The notes: generated by a model from the letters alone, not told the origin. Counted from the stretch's first letter, positions 49,101-58,209 are shown. The stretch: DNA of 64,000 nucleotides from Pseudactinotalea terrae (GCF_009733845.1 NZ_WNXZ01000001.1:434001-498000), one strand, 5' to 3'. Made by a program: numbers and translations.

Positions 49101-49438
49101 ACTGGCAGAGCCGGAAGGCCGGGGCCGATCCCACGCCGCCGATCCCGCCCTCGGTCACGATGTTGCACGGTCGCGACGCGCAGGGGCAGCAGGGGTGTAC
49201 CCACGCCTCGTGCGCCTTCCTCGACTTCAGCTACGACAACCTGCCGTCGGCCAACTACACGATCCAGTTCTACGCCTCCGGGGAGAGTGGGGTCTGGCGC
49301 AGCTACACCGCGACGCTCTCCGGCGATGGCCGCTACAACTCCACCACCTACCGCGGGCAGCCCGGCGAGGTGATCCGTGTAGTGATCACCGGGGGCGGGA
49401 ACACCTACGAGGACTCGATCACATGGCCGAACAGCTGA
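43181..49438 (+). CDS. Giant membrane-anchored surface protein, Ig/cadherin-like and Fn3 repeats
   Basis: 2085 residues. One N-terminal helix (about 14-33) anchors it with the rest outside; there is no LPxTG. Residues 36-400 form a beta-rich module, followed by an acidic Glu/Thr-rich spacer. About nine Ig/cadherin-like repeats carry a VLxNDxDPDGD calcium-type motif (near residues 472, 571, 665, 757, 854, 955, 1050, 1149, 1443). From about 1522 there are four or five Fn3 domains, then a C-terminal domain of about 80 residues with paired Cys (CTHASC). It starts at GTG with GGGGGAG 8 bases upstream. Likely a cell-surface fibre or adhesin, encoded just before the MoxR-DUF58 assembly genes. Confidence 0.92.
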   Translation: MPSTRLRWLRDRKRVASALVVALVVGTIVALSLNYRGVATADVELNDGGVWVSNENSVLVGRLNYPVREIDATLAADTPDIDLLQRGDDVLLRDPSAGMLRRIDTVNVQFSGASVMLPPQAQVSLGEGAVAVLDPADGRLWVTAPTDLAVIEEATVAPTATFGEGAHMTMGDDGTVYVLDVVDNEILTYPPEVWEALSGQEVEGAPAATDGTDGTDEPTSEATDGGAASQEPEPEESSTAQPEVTVLDEEIDLTTAQVQITAVGDEVVVLAYEAEDGTLTLVRPDQDPVDLSALDVDHASALLQATSRNGESVAIAARDALVTVPLTGGDPRVVPSTQPGTPAQPVQVNSCVHSAWAGGVPSYLRVCGDAEAEEQQVPQAAVNAELVFRVNRNLVVLNDLQSGDVWMLEDRLYLVENWEDVISSTSEEEETEDPSEAETDEVPLDREAENQDPTANPDQFGVRPGRTIVLPVLDNDRDPDGDLLTVATYTQPAESFGTVEAILGGRALQVRLTPDASGSAEIEYGISDGRDGQDSSTIRLDVSAATQNGAPEQTDPIEAEVVAGQAVEVNILNDVRDPDGDDVYLSGAQAQDTLNVSVRPDGTVTITDLGIRTGLQQVVVDVSDGQLTEQATIDLEVLPDTAAPPQAVFDFATGFVGSPIVVEPLVNDIDPNGKPLDLAIVTPTNGGEQRTDTDKDSFTFEASAAGSYYLTYVVTDDDGLNAEGLVRIDVVQPSTELAPVAVSDTALLPPDGSVVVDVLDNDSDPAGGVLAVQSIDVPRGVGLQVAILDHRILRITSEQVLREPVTIGYTVSNGTRSAQGAVTVIPLSGQSDALGPQPHPDAATVRTGDHVTIPVLRNDTHPNGLEFHVSGIEVPDDMPGLPFVSQDLVRFAAPDEPGTYRFTYTVTDENERTDSATITIYVEARGEEANAPPQPADVEVRAFAGERIRIPIDIYGIDPDGDSVQLVGPTTSPERGRIVDVQSGFIDYIAYNSVEGGTDSFTFTVRDRQGALGEATVTIGVIPPPATNRSPVTAADEITVRPDRNIQADVLLNDTDPDGDQLTFGDPAVVDPPEGLDVGVEEGLLTFTSPSEEGTYTIQYRADDTHGGNDIGSLTVTVDEDATLMPPVALDDLVPATQLIDAVSLDVDVLANDYDPDGSSADLTVSLPGGEDTIAVLDDGRLRIPVTPTRQVVTYQVTDVDGESTYAFVEVPGTEDTGPVLRSDVALEVDSGEELLVELEDTVVSLAGRTVRLYDLDGVMATNSDGGPYVVDEDTLRFVSAADYAGPAAITFSATDFADINAADVIYSVITIPIEVIATTQQPPTFRNGSMELEAGGDPVSLDIGRLADDRDTELSDLELTIGDVPAGFSASLEGGVILTASADLDTPRGTVVELPVQVSDGDNPPVEGVITLTATGSRAPLLVANDDDIGEVHQGESVSVPVLGNDTNPFPGEPRTIVDVFVETGEASASIQGDQVVVTPAPSYDGRLVVVYTVQDATEESERWRQARVTGTVLGVPEAPARPAIESVGNREVVVDITPPDDNGAPITGYEVTASGGPTVACPTTTCRITGLTNDVTYTFTVVAINEVGTSEPSASSAEARPDVSPGPVAAPSVEFGDSELRLAWSAPANEGSPIHTYDVQISPPPPSGQSQISLDAGATSYTWTGLTNGVTYEFRIRAHNDAPEAGAWGDWSRGEYPSAPPATPATPSMTRIDTPAGGQVQARWTAPNDNGDSIDTYHVTLYRNGVVYRTVTVGDDTLTRLFDVENGYDYSVSVVAENRSGRSPASAQSAAVTSFGAPGQVTAVSAAPTGNSGQITVSYSRPSDNGQAIQRFEYRLSGGGSGNLGASPATIGGLSNGTGYTVQVRACNTYCGAWSAASAEAAPYGPPATPNASHISSSVGSGENGRTVGFSWTYPTSSNGAAITASQFQVDNGGSQNGGRTGSTSVTGGWEETHRFRMRVQNEYGQWSGWSDWQSRKAGADPTPPIPPSVTMLHGRDAQGQQGCTHASCAFLDFSYDNLPSANYTIQFYASGESGVWRSYTATLSGDGRYNSTTYRGQPGEVIRVVITGGGNTYEDSITWPNS

Positions 49439-49457
49439 GGCACCGAGCAGAGGGACG

Positions 49458-50450
49458 ATGACGATCACCAACACCCCCACGACCACGACCGCACAGCAGG
49501 CGCAGCAGTTCGCTGACGTCTTCTCGCGGCTGGTCGGCAACGTCGAGCAGGCGGTGCTCGGCAAGGAGCACGTGATCAGGCTGGCGCTCACCTGCCTGTT
49601 CTCGGGCGGGCACCTGCTGCTCGAGGACTTCCCTGGCACGGGCAAGACCTCGCTCGCCCGCGCGCTGGCGGCCTCGGTGCACGCCTCCCACACGCGCATC
49701 CAGTTCACGCCGGACCTGCTGCCCTCGGACGTCACCGGCGTGACGATCTTCGACCAGGACTCGCGAAAGTTCGAGTTCCACGAGGGGCCGATCTTCGCCT
49801 CGGTGGTGCTCGCGGACGAGATCAACCGCGCCTCGCCCAAGACCCAGTCCGCCCTGCTGGAGGTCATGGAGGAGGGGCGGGTCACGGTCGACGGCGTCGC
49901 CCGCGCCGTGCCCACCCCCTTCATCGTGCTGGCCACCCAGAACCCGATCGAGCAGGCCGGCACCTACCGGCTGCCCGAGGCCCAGCTCGACCGGTTCCTC
50001 ATGCGGACCTCGCTCGGGTACCCGGACCAGCGGGCGACCGTCGAGATCCTGGCGGGCTCCGCCGTCCGCGACCGGACCGCGGCCCTGCAGGCCGTGATCG
50101 GCGGTCCTGAGGTGATCGAGCTCGCCAAGGTCGCTGCCAACGTGTACGTGGACTGGGCCGTGCTCGAGTACATCTCGAACCTCGCCGAGGCCACCCGCGC
50201 CGCCCCGGAGATCGCCCTGGGCGTCAGCGTCCGCGGCGCGCTGTCCCTCGTGCGGTGCGCCAAGACCTGGGCGGCCGCGCTGGGGCGCCACTACGTCATC
50301 CCCGACGACGTCAAGGAGCTCGCCGAGCCCGTGCTCGCGCACCGCATGGTGCTCGACGCCGAGGCGGAGTTCGAGGGCGGCACCACCGCGCGCTCCCTGC
50401 AGCGGATCCTCAGCGAGATCGCGCCGCCGGCGCAGCGATCGGACTCCTAG
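49458..50450 (+). CDS. MoxR-family AAA+ ATPase
   Basis: 330-residue MoxR ATPase. Walker A is in EDFPGTGKTSLARALA (about residues 57-72), Walker B with sensor is in VVLADEINRASPKTQSALLEVMEE (about 116-139) and the arginine-finger region lies in LPEAQLDRFLMR near 175. MoxR proteins act as chaperones that activate or insert metal-dependent or surface complexes, usually with DUF58/VWA partners. Here it stands between the giant surface protein (20 bases upstream) and the DUF58 gene (11 bases downstream), so it probably serves maturation of that structure. Confidence 0.93.
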   Translation: MTITNTPTTTTAQQAQQFADVFSRLVGNVEQAVLGKEHVIRLALTCLFSGGHLLLEDFPGTGKTSLARALAASVHASHTRIQFTPDLLPSDVTGVTIFDQDSRKFEFHEGPIFASVVLADEINRASPKTQSALLEVMEEGRVTVDGVARAVPTPFIVLATQNPIEQAGTYRLPEAQLDRFLMRTSLGYPDQRATVEILAGSAVRDRTAALQAVIGGPEVIELAKVAANVYVDWAVLEYISNLAEATRAAPEIALGVSVRGALSLVRCAKTWAAALGRHYVIPDDVKELAEPVLAHRMVLDAEAEFEGGTTARSLQRILSEIAPPAQRSDS

Positions 50451-50460
50451 GCCGAACCTC

Positions 50461-51738
50461 ATGAGCACTCCCCACCAGTCCACGCGGCAGGCAGCCGCGA
50501 TCGCGCCGGGACCCGTCGAGGGCACCCGGTCGGTCACGAGCGCCGTCACGGGGCTGGTCGAGGGCGTCAAGAAGTCGCGCACCGCGATCTCCTGGGTCAG
50601 CCGCGCGGGATGGGTGGTGCTCGCCGCGGCGGTGATCTCGCTCGTCGCCGGGCTCCGGCTCGCCTGGATGGAGCTGATCGTCCTCGGTGGTGCGCTGCTC
50701 ACCCTCATCGTCGGGGCGATCGCCTTCGCGATCGGGCGGCACCCCTACCGGGTGACGCTCAGGCTGCGCGAGGGCCGCGTCGTCGTCGGGGAACGGGCGA
50801 TGGGCGCGCTCGAGGTCATGAACACCAGCCACCGAGCGGTGCTGCCGGCCCGTATCGAGCTGCCGGTCGGGGTGGCGAAAGCCTCGTTCGCGCTGCCCAC
50901 GCTCGCGGCCGGCGCGGAGCACGACGAGCTGTTCGCGATCCCCACCGAGCGTCGCGGTGTCATCACGGTCGGCCCGGTCTCCTCGGTCCGGGGCGACCCG
51001 ATCGGCCTGATCCGCCGCGCCGTGCTGTGGACCGAGCCCGAGGAGCTCTACGTCCACCCGCGCACGATCAGGATCGGTGGCACGGCCGCCGGGTTCCTGC
51101 ACGATCTCGAGGGGCGCGAGACCCGGGAGATCACCAACGCCGACCTGTCCTTCCACGCGCTGCGCGAGTACGTACCCGGTGACGACCGACGCTACGTGCA
51201 CTGGCGCAGCTCGGCCCGGACCGGCACCTTGATGGTCCGCCAGTTCGAGGAGACGCGGCGCTCCCACCTGGTGCTGGCGCTGTCGGTCCAGGAGGCGGAC
51301 TACGGCCACCCGGACGAGATGGAGCTGGCGATCAGCGCCGTCGGGTCGCTCGGGCTGCACGCGATCCGCAGCGAGTCCGACCTGACCGCGATGACCACCG
51401 AGGAGGTGCTGCTGCACCGCACACCGCGCCAGCTGCTCGACGGGCTCACCCGGCTCGAGGCCACACGCAGCCCCACCACGATCGTCGACCTCGGCCGCAC
51501 GATCGCCCGCGACGTGCAGCGCGCCACCGTGGTCCTGATGGCGTTCGGGTCCGCCGTGACGCCCGACCAGATCCGTACCGCCGGTGCCGTGCTGCCGGCC
51601 GGTGTCCGGGCGCTCGCCCTCCGCGCGAGCCTGGCGGACGACGCCGAGCTCGGCGCGCGGCGCCTCGGCAACGTCACCGTGCTGACGCTGCCGACCCTGG
51701 AGGAGCTGCCCCGCGGGTTCCGGAAGGTGGAACGGTGA
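50461..51738 (+). CDS. DUF58 membrane protein
   Basis: 425-residue partner of MoxR. Two membrane helices (residues 50-95: GWVVLAAAVISLVAGL and LIVLGGALLTLIVGAIAFAIG) precede an Ig-like segment and the DUF58 core. The core has the signature LREYVPGDDRRYVHWRSSARTG (about 235-256), followed by a VWA-like alpha/beta region (HLVLALSVQEADYG). The family is consistently co-encoded with MoxR and transglutaminase-fold membrane proteins. The stop overlaps the next gene by 4 bases. Confidence 0.92.
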   Translation: MSTPHQSTRQAAAIAPGPVEGTRSVTSAVTGLVEGVKKSRTAISWVSRAGWVVLAAAVISLVAGLRLAWMELIVLGGALLTLIVGAIAFAIGRHPYRVTLRLREGRVVVGERAMGALEVMNTSHRAVLPARIELPVGVAKASFALPTLAAGAEHDELFAIPTERRGVITVGPVSSVRGDPIGLIRRAVLWTEPEELYVHPRTIRIGGTAAGFLHDLEGRETREITNADLSFHALREYVPGDDRRYVHWRSSARTGTLMVRQFEETRRSHLVLALSVQEADYGHPDEMELAISAVGSLGLHAIRSESDLTAMTTEEVLLHRTPRQLLDGLTRLEATRSPTTIVDLGRTIARDVQRATVVLMAFGSAVTPDQIRTAGAVLPAGVRALALRASLADDAELGARRLGNVTVLTLPTLEELPRGFRKVER

Positions 51739-54032
51739 GCGCCGGTGGCGGCGCCGCCGCCGTCCCGAGCCGCCGATCGCTGCGCGGTACCGGCACCGGC
51801 GTGCCTGCCTGGCTGCAGTGGTTCACGGTGCAGCGCGTGGTCGCGATCCTGGTGCCGGTCGCGCTGATCGTCCTCGGCGTCGCCCCGCTGCACGAGGTGT
51901 ACCTGACCCCGGTGCTCTGGGTGACCGTGGCCGGCGCGGCGCTGCTGGGGACCGTGCTCGCGACCGCCGGGGCGCAGCGCCGCTGGCCGACGCTCACCGT
52001 TCTCGCGTTCGCGCTTCCCACGTTCTTCCTGTTCGGCGCCCTCGCGGCGCCGTCGACGGCGATCGGCGGGGTACTCCCGACACTGACCACCTGGCAGGTG
52101 ATGGGTCGCGGCGTGGTCACGGTCTGGAAGCAGGTGCTGACGATCGCACCGCCGCTGGGCAGCTCAGGTGTCCTGCTCTTGCTGCCGTACCTGCTCGTAT
52201 TCTTCGGCTCCCTGACCGCGGTGACGATCTCGTTGCGCGCGAAGCGGTGGTCGCTGAGCCTGCTGGCGCCGCTGCTGGTCGCGGTGATCTCGATCCTGTT
52301 CGGGACCCGGCTCACGGTAGCGCCGGGCGTGATCGGCGTGCTCGCCGCCGGGATCTCGATCATGTGGGTCGCCTGGCGCGCCGGCCGGCTCGAGGCGCAC
52401 CGTGTGATCGCCGTCCCGCTGGTGCTCGGGCTGGTCGCGATCGGAGGCACGGCGACGGCGTTCCTGGCCACGCCCGACAACCCTCGCCTCGTGCTGCGCG
52501 ACTTCATCGACCCGCCGCCGGACCCGCACGACTACACGAGCCCGCTCGCGTCCTTCCGCCGCTACGTGGACACGATGGCGGAGGAGACGCTGCTCACCGC
52601 GTCCGGCCTGCCTGCGGGCACCCAGCGCGTCCGGCTCGCCACGATGGACAGCTACGACGGCCACGTCTGGGGGATCACGGGCTCCGGCGCCGCGGGATCC
52701 GGCACCTTCGCCCGGCCCGGTGAGCGGCTGGTCACCGAGATCTCGCCGGGCGCCGCCGGGGTGGACATCACGATCGAGGGGTACACCGGCGTCTGGCTGC
52801 CGACCGTCGGCGCGAGCGAGGACGTCGACTTCACCGGCAGCCGCGCCGAGGACCTGACCCGGTCGTTCTACTTCAACCGCACCACCGACACCGGGCTGGT
52901 CGCGCTGACGATGCGGGCGGGCGACAGCTACCGCCTGGTCGCCGATCCTGCGGCGGACGTGGTCGCCGATCCCGACGCCGCGCCGCCGGAGTCGATGATG
53001 CAGCTGCCCGCCTCGCGGGTCCAAATGCCCGAGACCAGCGGCGTCCCCGACGTCATCGCCTCGCTCGCCTCGGAGTGGTCGGCCGGGGCGAACGGCGACT
53101 ACGAGCGCGTGAGCATGATCGCCACCGCGCTGCACACCTACGGCTACTACTCCGACGGGCTCGAGGGCGACGCACCCTCGCGGCCGGGTCACGGTGCCGC
53201 CCGCCTGGTCGGCATGCTCGACAGCGACCAGATGACCGGCAACGCGGAGCAGTACGCCGCCACGCTGGCGCTGATGGTGCGCGAGCTCGGGCTGCCGGCC
53301 CGGGTGGTGATGGGCTTCGACGTCTCGCAGGCGAGCGCTGACGGCGGGGTCGTCACGATCACGGGCGCCGACGTCACGGCCTGGGTCGAGGTGCCGTTCG
53401 AGGGGCAGGGCTGGCTGCCCTTCTTCCCAACGCCGGACGAGGACCAGATCCCGCAGGTCCAGGACCCGCAGCCGCAGGACCGCCCCGAGCCACAGGTGCT
53501 GCAGCCGCCGGAGCCGCCGCAGGAGCCACCGGTCGTGCCGCCGCTGGACCGCGGGGACGCCCCTGCTGAGCAGGAGAACCCCGACGAGGACGACGCCGCC
53601 GAGCGGATCCTGCTCTACGTCGCCGTGATCGGGATCCCGCTGCTCGTGCTGCTGAGCCCCTTCCTCGTGATCGCCGCACTCAAGGCGAGACGCTGGCGCC
53701 GCCGCCGATCCTCGGGGTCGCCCGACGACCGCATCGCGGGCGGCTGGGCCGAGCTGTCCGATCGCGTGCTCGACCTCGGGGTACCCACGACGAACGGCGC
53801 CACCCGCCGGGAGGCGGCGCAGACGTACGACACCGAGCTCGTGGGCGCGGGCACGCTCTCGCTCGCGCGGCGCGCGGACCAGGGCGTCTTCGCCCCCGAG
53901 CCGCCGTCGCAGCCGGAGATCGACGCCTACTGGGCCGACGTCTCCACCGCGGTCAAGCACGCCGCTTCGGCGGTCCCGTGGCGGCGCCGGATCGGCGCTC
54001 GCTTCTCGCTGCGGTCCTTGCGTCGCAGGTGA
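51735..54032 (+). CDS. TgpA-like membrane protein with inactive transglutaminase domain
   Basis: 765 residues: about seven N-terminal helices (30-250), an outer transglutaminase-fold domain, a Pro/Gln linker, one more helix (about 632-655) and a basic cytosolic tail. In the family alignment the catalytic Cys is Ala 504 (TGNAEQYAATLAL), the His of the HAW motif is Thr 548 (VTAWVEV) and the Asp of FDPTP is Phe 564 (LPFFPTP). All three catalytic residues are therefore lost while the fold landmarks remain. It is probably a binding or scaffold subunit working with MoxR and DUF58. The GTG start overlaps the DUF58 stop. Confidence 0.9.
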   Translation: MSAGGGAAAVPSRRSLRGTGTGVPAWLQWFTVQRVVAILVPVALIVLGVAPLHEVYLTPVLWVTVAGAALLGTVLATAGAQRRWPTLTVLAFALPTFFLFGALAAPSTAIGGVLPTLTTWQVMGRGVVTVWKQVLTIAPPLGSSGVLLLLPYLLVFFGSLTAVTISLRAKRWSLSLLAPLLVAVISILFGTRLTVAPGVIGVLAAGISIMWVAWRAGRLEAHRVIAVPLVLGLVAIGGTATAFLATPDNPRLVLRDFIDPPPDPHDYTSPLASFRRYVDTMAEETLLTASGLPAGTQRVRLATMDSYDGHVWGITGSGAAGSGTFARPGERLVTEISPGAAGVDITIEGYTGVWLPTVGASEDVDFTGSRAEDLTRSFYFNRTTDTGLVALTMRAGDSYRLVADPAADVVADPDAAPPESMMQLPASRVQMPETSGVPDVIASLASEWSAGANGDYERVSMIATALHTYGYYSDGLEGDAPSRPGHGAARLVGMLDSDQMTGNAEQYAATLALMVRELGLPARVVMGFDVSQASADGGVVTITGADVTAWVEVPFEGQGWLPFFPTPDEDQIPQVQDPQPQDRPEPQVLQPPEPPQEPPVVPPLDRGDAPAEQENPDEDDAAERILLYVAVIGIPLLVLLSPFLVIAALKARRWRRRRSSGSPDDRIAGGWAELSDRVLDLGVPTTNGATRREAAQTYDTELVGAGTLSLARRADQGVFAPEPPSQPEIDAYWADVSTAVKHAASAVPWRRRIGARFSLRSLRRR

Positions 54033-54054
54033 CGACGGTGGGCCCGAGTTGATC

Positions 54055-54060
54055 CAGAAT
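54055..54060 (+). promoter_or_regulatory. -10-like CAGAAT before the membrane FHA gene
   Basis: CAGAAT lies 7 bases before ATG 54068, one mismatch from TAnnnT. It would give the membrane FHA gene an independent, leaderless transcript and argues for 54068 over 54059. Confidence 0.3.
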
Positions 54061-54067
54061 GGGTGAC

Positions 54068-55291
54068 ATGGACCGCACCGCAGCAAGCCCGCTGGTGGGG
54101 GAGGCGAGTCGCTACCTCGAGGACACCGCGCCCAACAACGGCGGCCGCAACACCCGGCCGCTCGCGATCCCGGTCGTGGTGACCACCTACGTCAGCGGGT
54201 CCCGCACCGGCGCCGGCGTCGGAGTCGCGGTCCTGGGTGCGTTGGCGGGTCTGGCGGCCTGGTTCGGGGTCGAGGAGCTGACGGCGGAGTCCTCTCTCGT
54301 GCTCGCGATCGTCGCCTTCGTGCTCGCCGCGGGGCTGCTGGCGGCAGCGGTGGTGCTCGCGATCCGGCTGGTCCGCAGCGGGGTACGGCTCGTCGAGGCG
54401 CTGCGACGCTGGTACCAGGTGGCGCCCGAGGTGCCGGTGCGCGGCGTCGAGGTGCTCACCCAGCAGGCGGGCATCGTGCGGATCGTGCTTTCGGGCCTGG
54501 CGGTCGTGACGGCGATCGCGATCGTGGTCGTGGCCGGCGCGACGGGCGAGTCATCGGTCTGGGTCGCGGCCGGCTTCGCCGTGCCGGCCCTGCTCGGGGT
54601 CGGCGCCGCCGGTGCGCTGGGCTGGTGGCGGGTGCGTTCGCTGCTGGCGGCCACGGCGCCGCAGCCCTCGGGGGACGCCTTCGCACCCGCGCCGTACGCG
54701 CAGCAGCCCGCGATGCAGCCTGCCCAGTCGCACCCGTACCAGCAGGGTCACCAGGCGCCCCCGCACCAGCAGCAGCCCCCGCCCCAGCAGTGGGCGCCGC
54801 CCCCTCCACAGCCGCAGCCCCAGCCCCAGCCCCAGCCGTGGCTGCCGGCAGGAGCCCAGCCCGGCGGTGAGACCTGGACGTCTGCTCCCGAGCTCGCCTC
54901 CGAGCTCGGCGACACCCGCCTCGTGACCGACGGCACCACCTCCGGTCCGGCGCGGTTCCCGGTCGTGGTGCTCGACGACGGCCGGCGGCTGACCTCCGGC
55001 GTCACCACTCTGGTGGGTCGGGCGCCCACGCCCCGCGAGAACGACCTCGCGGTCGAGATCGTGCCGGTCCTGCACCCGACGGTGTCCAAGACCCACGCGG
55101 CGTTCCGTGTGACCGACGAAGCGGTCTACGTGACGGACCGGTCATCGACCAACGGCACGACCGCCGTCGGGCAGGACGGCGCGCAGCGCCGCGTCAAGCC
55201 CTGGGCGGAGGTCCAGGTGGAGACAGGTGGGGCCGTCCTGCTCGGCAGCTATCGGATCAGCGTCGTGGCCTCGGAGGACCTCGAGCGATGA
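54068..55291 (+). CDS. Membrane FHA-domain protein
   Basis: About 407 residues. Four membrane helices in two pairs (about 40-95 and 140-195) are followed by a Pro/Gln-rich linker (DNA at 54700-54860 is CAG/CCC-rich) and a C-terminal FHA domain (about 305-405). The FHA domain has TLVGRAPTPRENDL, TVSKTHAAF and RSSTNGTTAV; the Arg, Ser and Asn of a working phosphothreonine reader are present. It probably recruits the kinase-phosphorylated partner to the membrane complex. The start is ATG 54068, 7 bases after a CAGAAT element; ATG 54059 is the alternative. Last gene of the cluster. Confidence 0.88.
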   Translation: MDRTAASPLVGEASRYLEDTAPNNGGRNTRPLAIPVVVTTYVSGSRTGAGVGVAVLGALAGLAAWFGVEELTAESSLVLAIVAFVLAAGLLAAAVVLAIRLVRSGVRLVEALRRWYQVAPEVPVRGVEVLTQQAGIVRIVLSGLAVVTAIAIVVVAGATGESSVWVAAGFAVPALLGVGAAGALGWWRVRSLLAATAPQPSGDAFAPAPYAQQPAMQPAQSHPYQQGHQAPPHQQQPPPQQWAPPPPQPQPQPQPQPWLPAGAQPGGETWTSAPELASELGDTRLVTDGTTSGPARFPVVVLDDGRRLTSGVTTLVGRAPTPRENDLAVEIVPVLHPTVSKTHAAFRVTDEAVYVTDRSSTNGTTAVGQDGAQRRVKPWAEVQVETGGAVLLGSYRISVVASEDLER

Positions 55292-55298
55292 GATGCCC

Positions 55299-55304
55299 TA
55301 GAGT
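55299..55304 (+). promoter_or_regulatory. -10 hexamer TAGAGT of the leuA promoter
   Basis: TAGAGT lies 7 bases before the leader-peptide ATG, so transcription should begin at or next to that codon. It is identical in sequence and spacing to the element at 6065-6070. Confidence 0.55.
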
Positions 55305-55311
55305 GTTGGGC

Positions 55312-55340
55312 ATGCGGACGACGCAGCTCCTCCTTCGTCG

Positions 55341-55359
<19 letters not shown>
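55312..55359 (+). CDS. leuA leader peptide
   Basis: 15-codon open frame MRTTQLLLRRRGEAH ahead of leuA. Three consecutive Leu codons (CTC CTC CTT) followed by three Arg codons are the hallmark of leucine-attenuator leaders. It starts at the predicted transcription start (TAGAGT 7 bases upstream), so it would be translated as a leaderless peptide. The hairpin arms at 55341-55379 begin inside its last codons, so a ribosome stalled at the Leu codons would change the RNA fold. Too short to identify by homology. Confidence 0.75.
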
Positions 55360-57186
<1,827 letters not shown>

Positions 57187-57215
57187 CCGCGGGGACGGGG
57201 TTCGACCAGCGACAC

Positions 57216-57244
57216 TTGACACGTCGACGAAACGCGCTCAGACT
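57216..57244 (+). promoter_or_regulatory. Possible promoter TTGACA-N17-CAGACT
   Basis: TTGACA at 57216-57221 and CAGACT at 57239-57244 with a 17-base spacer. It is the only place in the window where I see a full -35 with good spacing. It points at recO or at a short RNA ending at the hairpin at 57357-57387. Confidence 0.4.
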
Positions 57245-57356
57245 CACTCGGTCGACGAGTCGACGTCCTTGCTCGCAGTGTGGACCCGGGATGGCCAGGG
57301 GGCTTGCCAGCGGATGCGACGCCACCTCGCGACACGGCGGACCGTCCCGTCGCGAA

Positions 57357-57387
57357 CGGTGCTGGTGGGTGCCCCCCACCAGTACCG
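57357..57387 (+). terminator. Strong 13-bp hairpin in the leuA-recO gap
   Basis: Arms at 57357-57369 and 57375-57387 pair over 13 bases with one G-U and a 5-base loop; GTTC follows. It lies about 170 bases after leuA and 90 before recO. It could end leuA transcription or a small RNA begun at the TTGACA promoter. Confidence 0.5.
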
Positions 57388-57477
57388 TTCTGCGCTCGTC
57401 GCGGCCTGCGCAACAACGGGTACCGCCCGCGGGCGCGGCTGCGCACGTCAGAGGTCACGGTGGGGGAGAATGATCCG

Positions 57478-58209
57478 GTGAAGCTGTACCGGGACGAGGG
57501 CGTGGTGCTACGCACCCGCAAGCTCGGTGAGGCCGACCGCATCATCACGTTGCTGACCCGGGAGCACGGGCAGGTCCGGGCGGTCGCGAAGGGGGTTCGG
57601 CGCACGTCGTCACGCTTCGGTGCGCGGCTGGAGCCGTTCAGCGTGGTCGACCTGCAGCTGCACATCGGACGCAATCTCGACATCGTCACGCAGGTCGACA
57701 CGCTCGCACCCCACGGTCGCGCGATCTGCGCCGACTACTCGTTGTTCACCACGGGGACGGCGATGGTCGAGACCGCAGAGCGCCTCACCGAGATCGAGCG
57801 TGAGCCGGCCACGCAGCAGTACCTGCTGCTCGTCGGAGCGCTGCGCTCGCTGGCCGAGCGGATGCACGCGCCCAGCCTCGTGCTCGACTCCTACCTCCTG
57901 CGCGCGCTCGCGATCGCGGGCTGGGCGCCGAGCTTCGCCGAGTGCGCCCGTTGCGACACCGAGGGTCCGCACCGCGCCTTCGCCGCTCCGCTCGGTGGCA
58001 TGGTGTGCGCCGAGTGCAGGCCGCCCGGCGCTGCGGCGCCTGCGCCCGAGACGGTCCGGCTGCTGGGTGCGCTGCTGACAGGGGACTGGTCGGTCGCCGA
58101 TGCGAGCGACGATCGTCATCGCCGTGAGAGCTCCGGGCTGGTCGCCGTCTACACACAGTGGCACCTGGAGCGGGGGCTGCGCTCGCTGCGGCTGGTCGAG
58201 CGGGCGTGA
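57478..58209 (+). CDS. recO: DNA repair protein RecO
   Basis: Recombination mediator of the RecFOR pathway, 243 residues. The OB-fold N-terminus ([40 protein letters not shown], residues 2-43) binds ssDNA. A helical domain follows, and a zinc-binding C-terminal part has CARC (about 158-161) and CAEC near 181. GTG 57478 has GGGGGAG about 10 bases upstream, and GAGAAT also lies 6 bases upstream. The stop overlaps the uppS start by 4 bases, the usual actinobacterial recO-uppS pair. Confidence 0.93.
   Translation: MKLYRDEGVVLRTRKLGEADRIITLLTREHGQVRAVAKGVRRTSSRFGARLEPFSVVDLQLHIGRNLDIVTQVDTLAPHGRAICADYSLFTTGTAMVETAERLTEIEREPATQQYLLLVGALRSLAERMHAPSLVLDSYLLRALAIAGWAPSFAECARCDTEGPHRAFAAPLGGMVCAECRPPGAAAPAPETVRLLGALLTGDWSVADASDDRHRRESSGLVAVYTQWHLERGLRSLRLVERA

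Larger units (their letters stand above)
57187..57477 (+). other. Gap between leuA and recO
   Basis: 291 bases without a convincing protein gene. It holds repeated GTCGACGA-type motifs (57222-57270), a possible promoter at 57216-57244 and a strong hairpin at 57357-57387. Short open frames here have Arg/Pro-rich translations typical of GC-rich shadows. Confidence 0.6.
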
